This document shows, one piece after another, positions 13,517-14,307 of a DNA stretch of 14,307 nucleotides. Position 1 is the stretch's first letter; every line of letters begins with the position of its first letter. This DNA is from Paracoccaceae bacterium (GTDB taxonomy: Bacteria > Pseudomonadota > Alphaproteobacteria > Rhodobacterales > Rhodobacteraceae), in the NCBI GenBank assembly GCA_007119835.1, contig SKOX01000193.1, positions 1-14,307 of the forward strand, written 5' to 3'. The position numbers and the translations under genes were made by a program. The notes under the pieces were generated by a model. It was not told the origin of the DNA. It made no database searches and saw only the letters and a list, made by a program, of their open reading frames with translations.

Positions 13517-14307
13517 CTACAGCAGGTGGCGGATCAGCGCCATGGGATGCGTCCGGAGCGTCAGGCGCAGTGCCCGGTAGTCGGCGACGACCTCCTCGCC
13601 CAGCGTCATCGGCGGCAGCCGCACCGGCCCCTCCTCGCCCTCGCCCTCGCCCTCGATCCCGTCGAAGAGCGGCAGCGTCGTCTCGCCGCGGATGGCGCGG
13701 GCCTGCCAGAGCGCCTCGCGCCGCGAGAGCCCGAGGCTGGCGAAGGCGTCGGCCTCGGCGAGGCGGGCGAGCTGGGCGGGCGGCGTGCCGGCGCGGCGCC
13801 AGACGGCGGCGACGTCCGCGTAGCCGTTGCCCCGCGCGCTCGCGATCCAGTCGGCCTCCTCCTCGCGAAGGCCGCGGATCTGGCGGAAGCCGAGGCGGAG
13901 CGCGAGGCCGCCGCGGCCGTCGGGCTCCATGGCGCAGTTCCAGAAGCTGGCGTTGATGCAGACCGGCCGCACCTCGACGCCATGCTCGCGGGCGTCGCGC
14001 ACGATCTGGGCGGGCGCGTAGAAGCCCATCGGCTGGGAGTTCAGCAGCGCGCAGGCGAAGATGCCGGGGTGACGGCGCTTGAGCCAGGCGGAGGCGTAGA
14101 CGAGGAGCGCGAAGGACGCGGCGTGGCTCTCGGGGAAGCCGTATTCGCCGAAGCCCTCGATCTGGGAGAAGCAGCGCTCGGCGAAGTCGGCCGGATAGCC
14201 GTTCCGCGCCATGCCGGCGAGGAAGCGCTCGCGGAAGGTGTGGATCGTGCCGGTCTTCTTGAAGGTGGCGAGCGCGCGGCGCAGCCGGTCGGCCTCCTCG
14301 GGCGTGA
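13517..14307 (-). CDS. dnaE2: Error-prone DNA polymerase DnaE2 (ImuC), C-terminal part; C-terminus unusually short
   Basis: Translesion C-family polymerase that works with ImuA and ImuB in SOS mutagenesis. The gene enters from beyond the window; 262 residues are visible of an expected 1000 or more. The part starting TPEEADRLRRALATFKKTGTI, then AERCFSQIEGFGEYGFPESHAASFALLVYASAW, then NSQPMGFYAPAQIVRDAREHGVEVRPV is nearly diagnostic for DnaE2. Helix-hairpin-helix residues follow (GFRQIRGLREEEADWI), then PMTLGEEVVADYRALRLTLRTHPMALIRHLL and stop. Normal DnaE2 continues from this HPM/HPV point into an OB-fold region of roughly 100-150 residues. Here it is absent, and only 144 bp separate the stop from the next gene. 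A short tandem repeat (three TCGCCC at 13635-13652) encodes EGEGEGEE. The catalytic palm is outside the window, so activity cannot be judged. Confidence 0.93.
   Translation of the reverse strand, partial: TPEEADRLRRALATFKKTGTIHTFRERFLAGMARNGYPADFAERCFSQIEGFGEYGFPESHAASFALLVYASAWLKRRHPGIFACALLNSQPMGFYAPAQIVRDAREHGVEVRPVCINASFWNCAMEPDGRGGLALRLGFRQIRGLREEEADWIASARGNGYADVAAVWRRAGTPPAQLARLAEADAFASLGLSRREALWQARAIRGETTLPLFDGIEGEGEGEEGPVRLPPMTLGEEVVADYRALRLTLRTHPMALIRHLL

Noticed and set aside
13635..13652. Three tandem copies of TCGCCC
   Set aside because: They encode the Glu-Gly run in DnaE2, a low-complexity linker; not a CRISPR or VNTR of note.

Overview
The window is very GC-rich (roughly 70% by eye) and densely coded. 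It looks like a chromosomal segment of an alphaproteobacterium, perhaps of the Rhodospirillales/Acetobacteraceae kind. The reasons are the Urt urea transporter genes, a DnaE2-type polymerase, strong third-position GC bias, and three promoter candidates of the EcfG general-stress type, which is specific to Alphaproteobacteria. The lineage is an inference. I see no tRNA, rRNA, CRISPR array, transposase or phage gene.

Positions 2-2158 (+) hold the end of a urea ABC transporter operon: urtC (5' end missing), urtD and urtE, with overlapping or 1-nt junctions. No urease gene follows; the operon meets a convergent gene across a strong hairpin.

Positions 2258-5203 look like a general-stress island. 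A twin-CBS protein (-) and an aldo/keto reductase (+) diverge from a shared intergenic region. Each has a GGAAC-N17-GGTT promoter candidate, and the two resemble each other beyond the core. The reductase is followed by a strongly expressed-looking protein of unknown function (252 aa). After a hairpin, a perfect GGAAC-N16-CGTT promoter candidate precedes two tiny membrane proteins (DUF3309-like and DUF2892-like). Next to this island, 5406-5630 encodes a small predicted exported peptide rich in Cys and His.

Positions 5799-12365 are all on the minus strand. In order of transcription they are a WecA/MraY-type glycosyl-1-phosphate transferase, a single-domain response regulator, a membrane-anchored PAS/degenerate histidine-kinase protein fused to a DnaQ-like DEDDh exonuclease, a cNMP/CBS/DUF294 nucleotidyltransferase protein, and a divergent cis-prenyltransferase (UppS-like). 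The regulator, exonuclease-kinase fusion and DUF294 protein form a plausible signalling unit, and a structured 142-nt leader separates the last two. The sensor half has lost its phospho-accepting histidine, so the regulator's phosphate source is unclear.

Positions 12572-13372 (-) encode an alpha/beta hydrolase behind a 15-bp palindrome. Positions 13517-14307 (-) hold the C-terminal part of a DnaE2/ImuC polymerase. Its gene runs off the window upstream and stops before the usual C-terminal OB region.

The most interesting items are the clustered EcfG-type promoters, the pseudokinase-exonuclease fusion with its partners, the shortened DnaE2, the Cys/His peptide and the UppS paralogue with altered metal-site residues.
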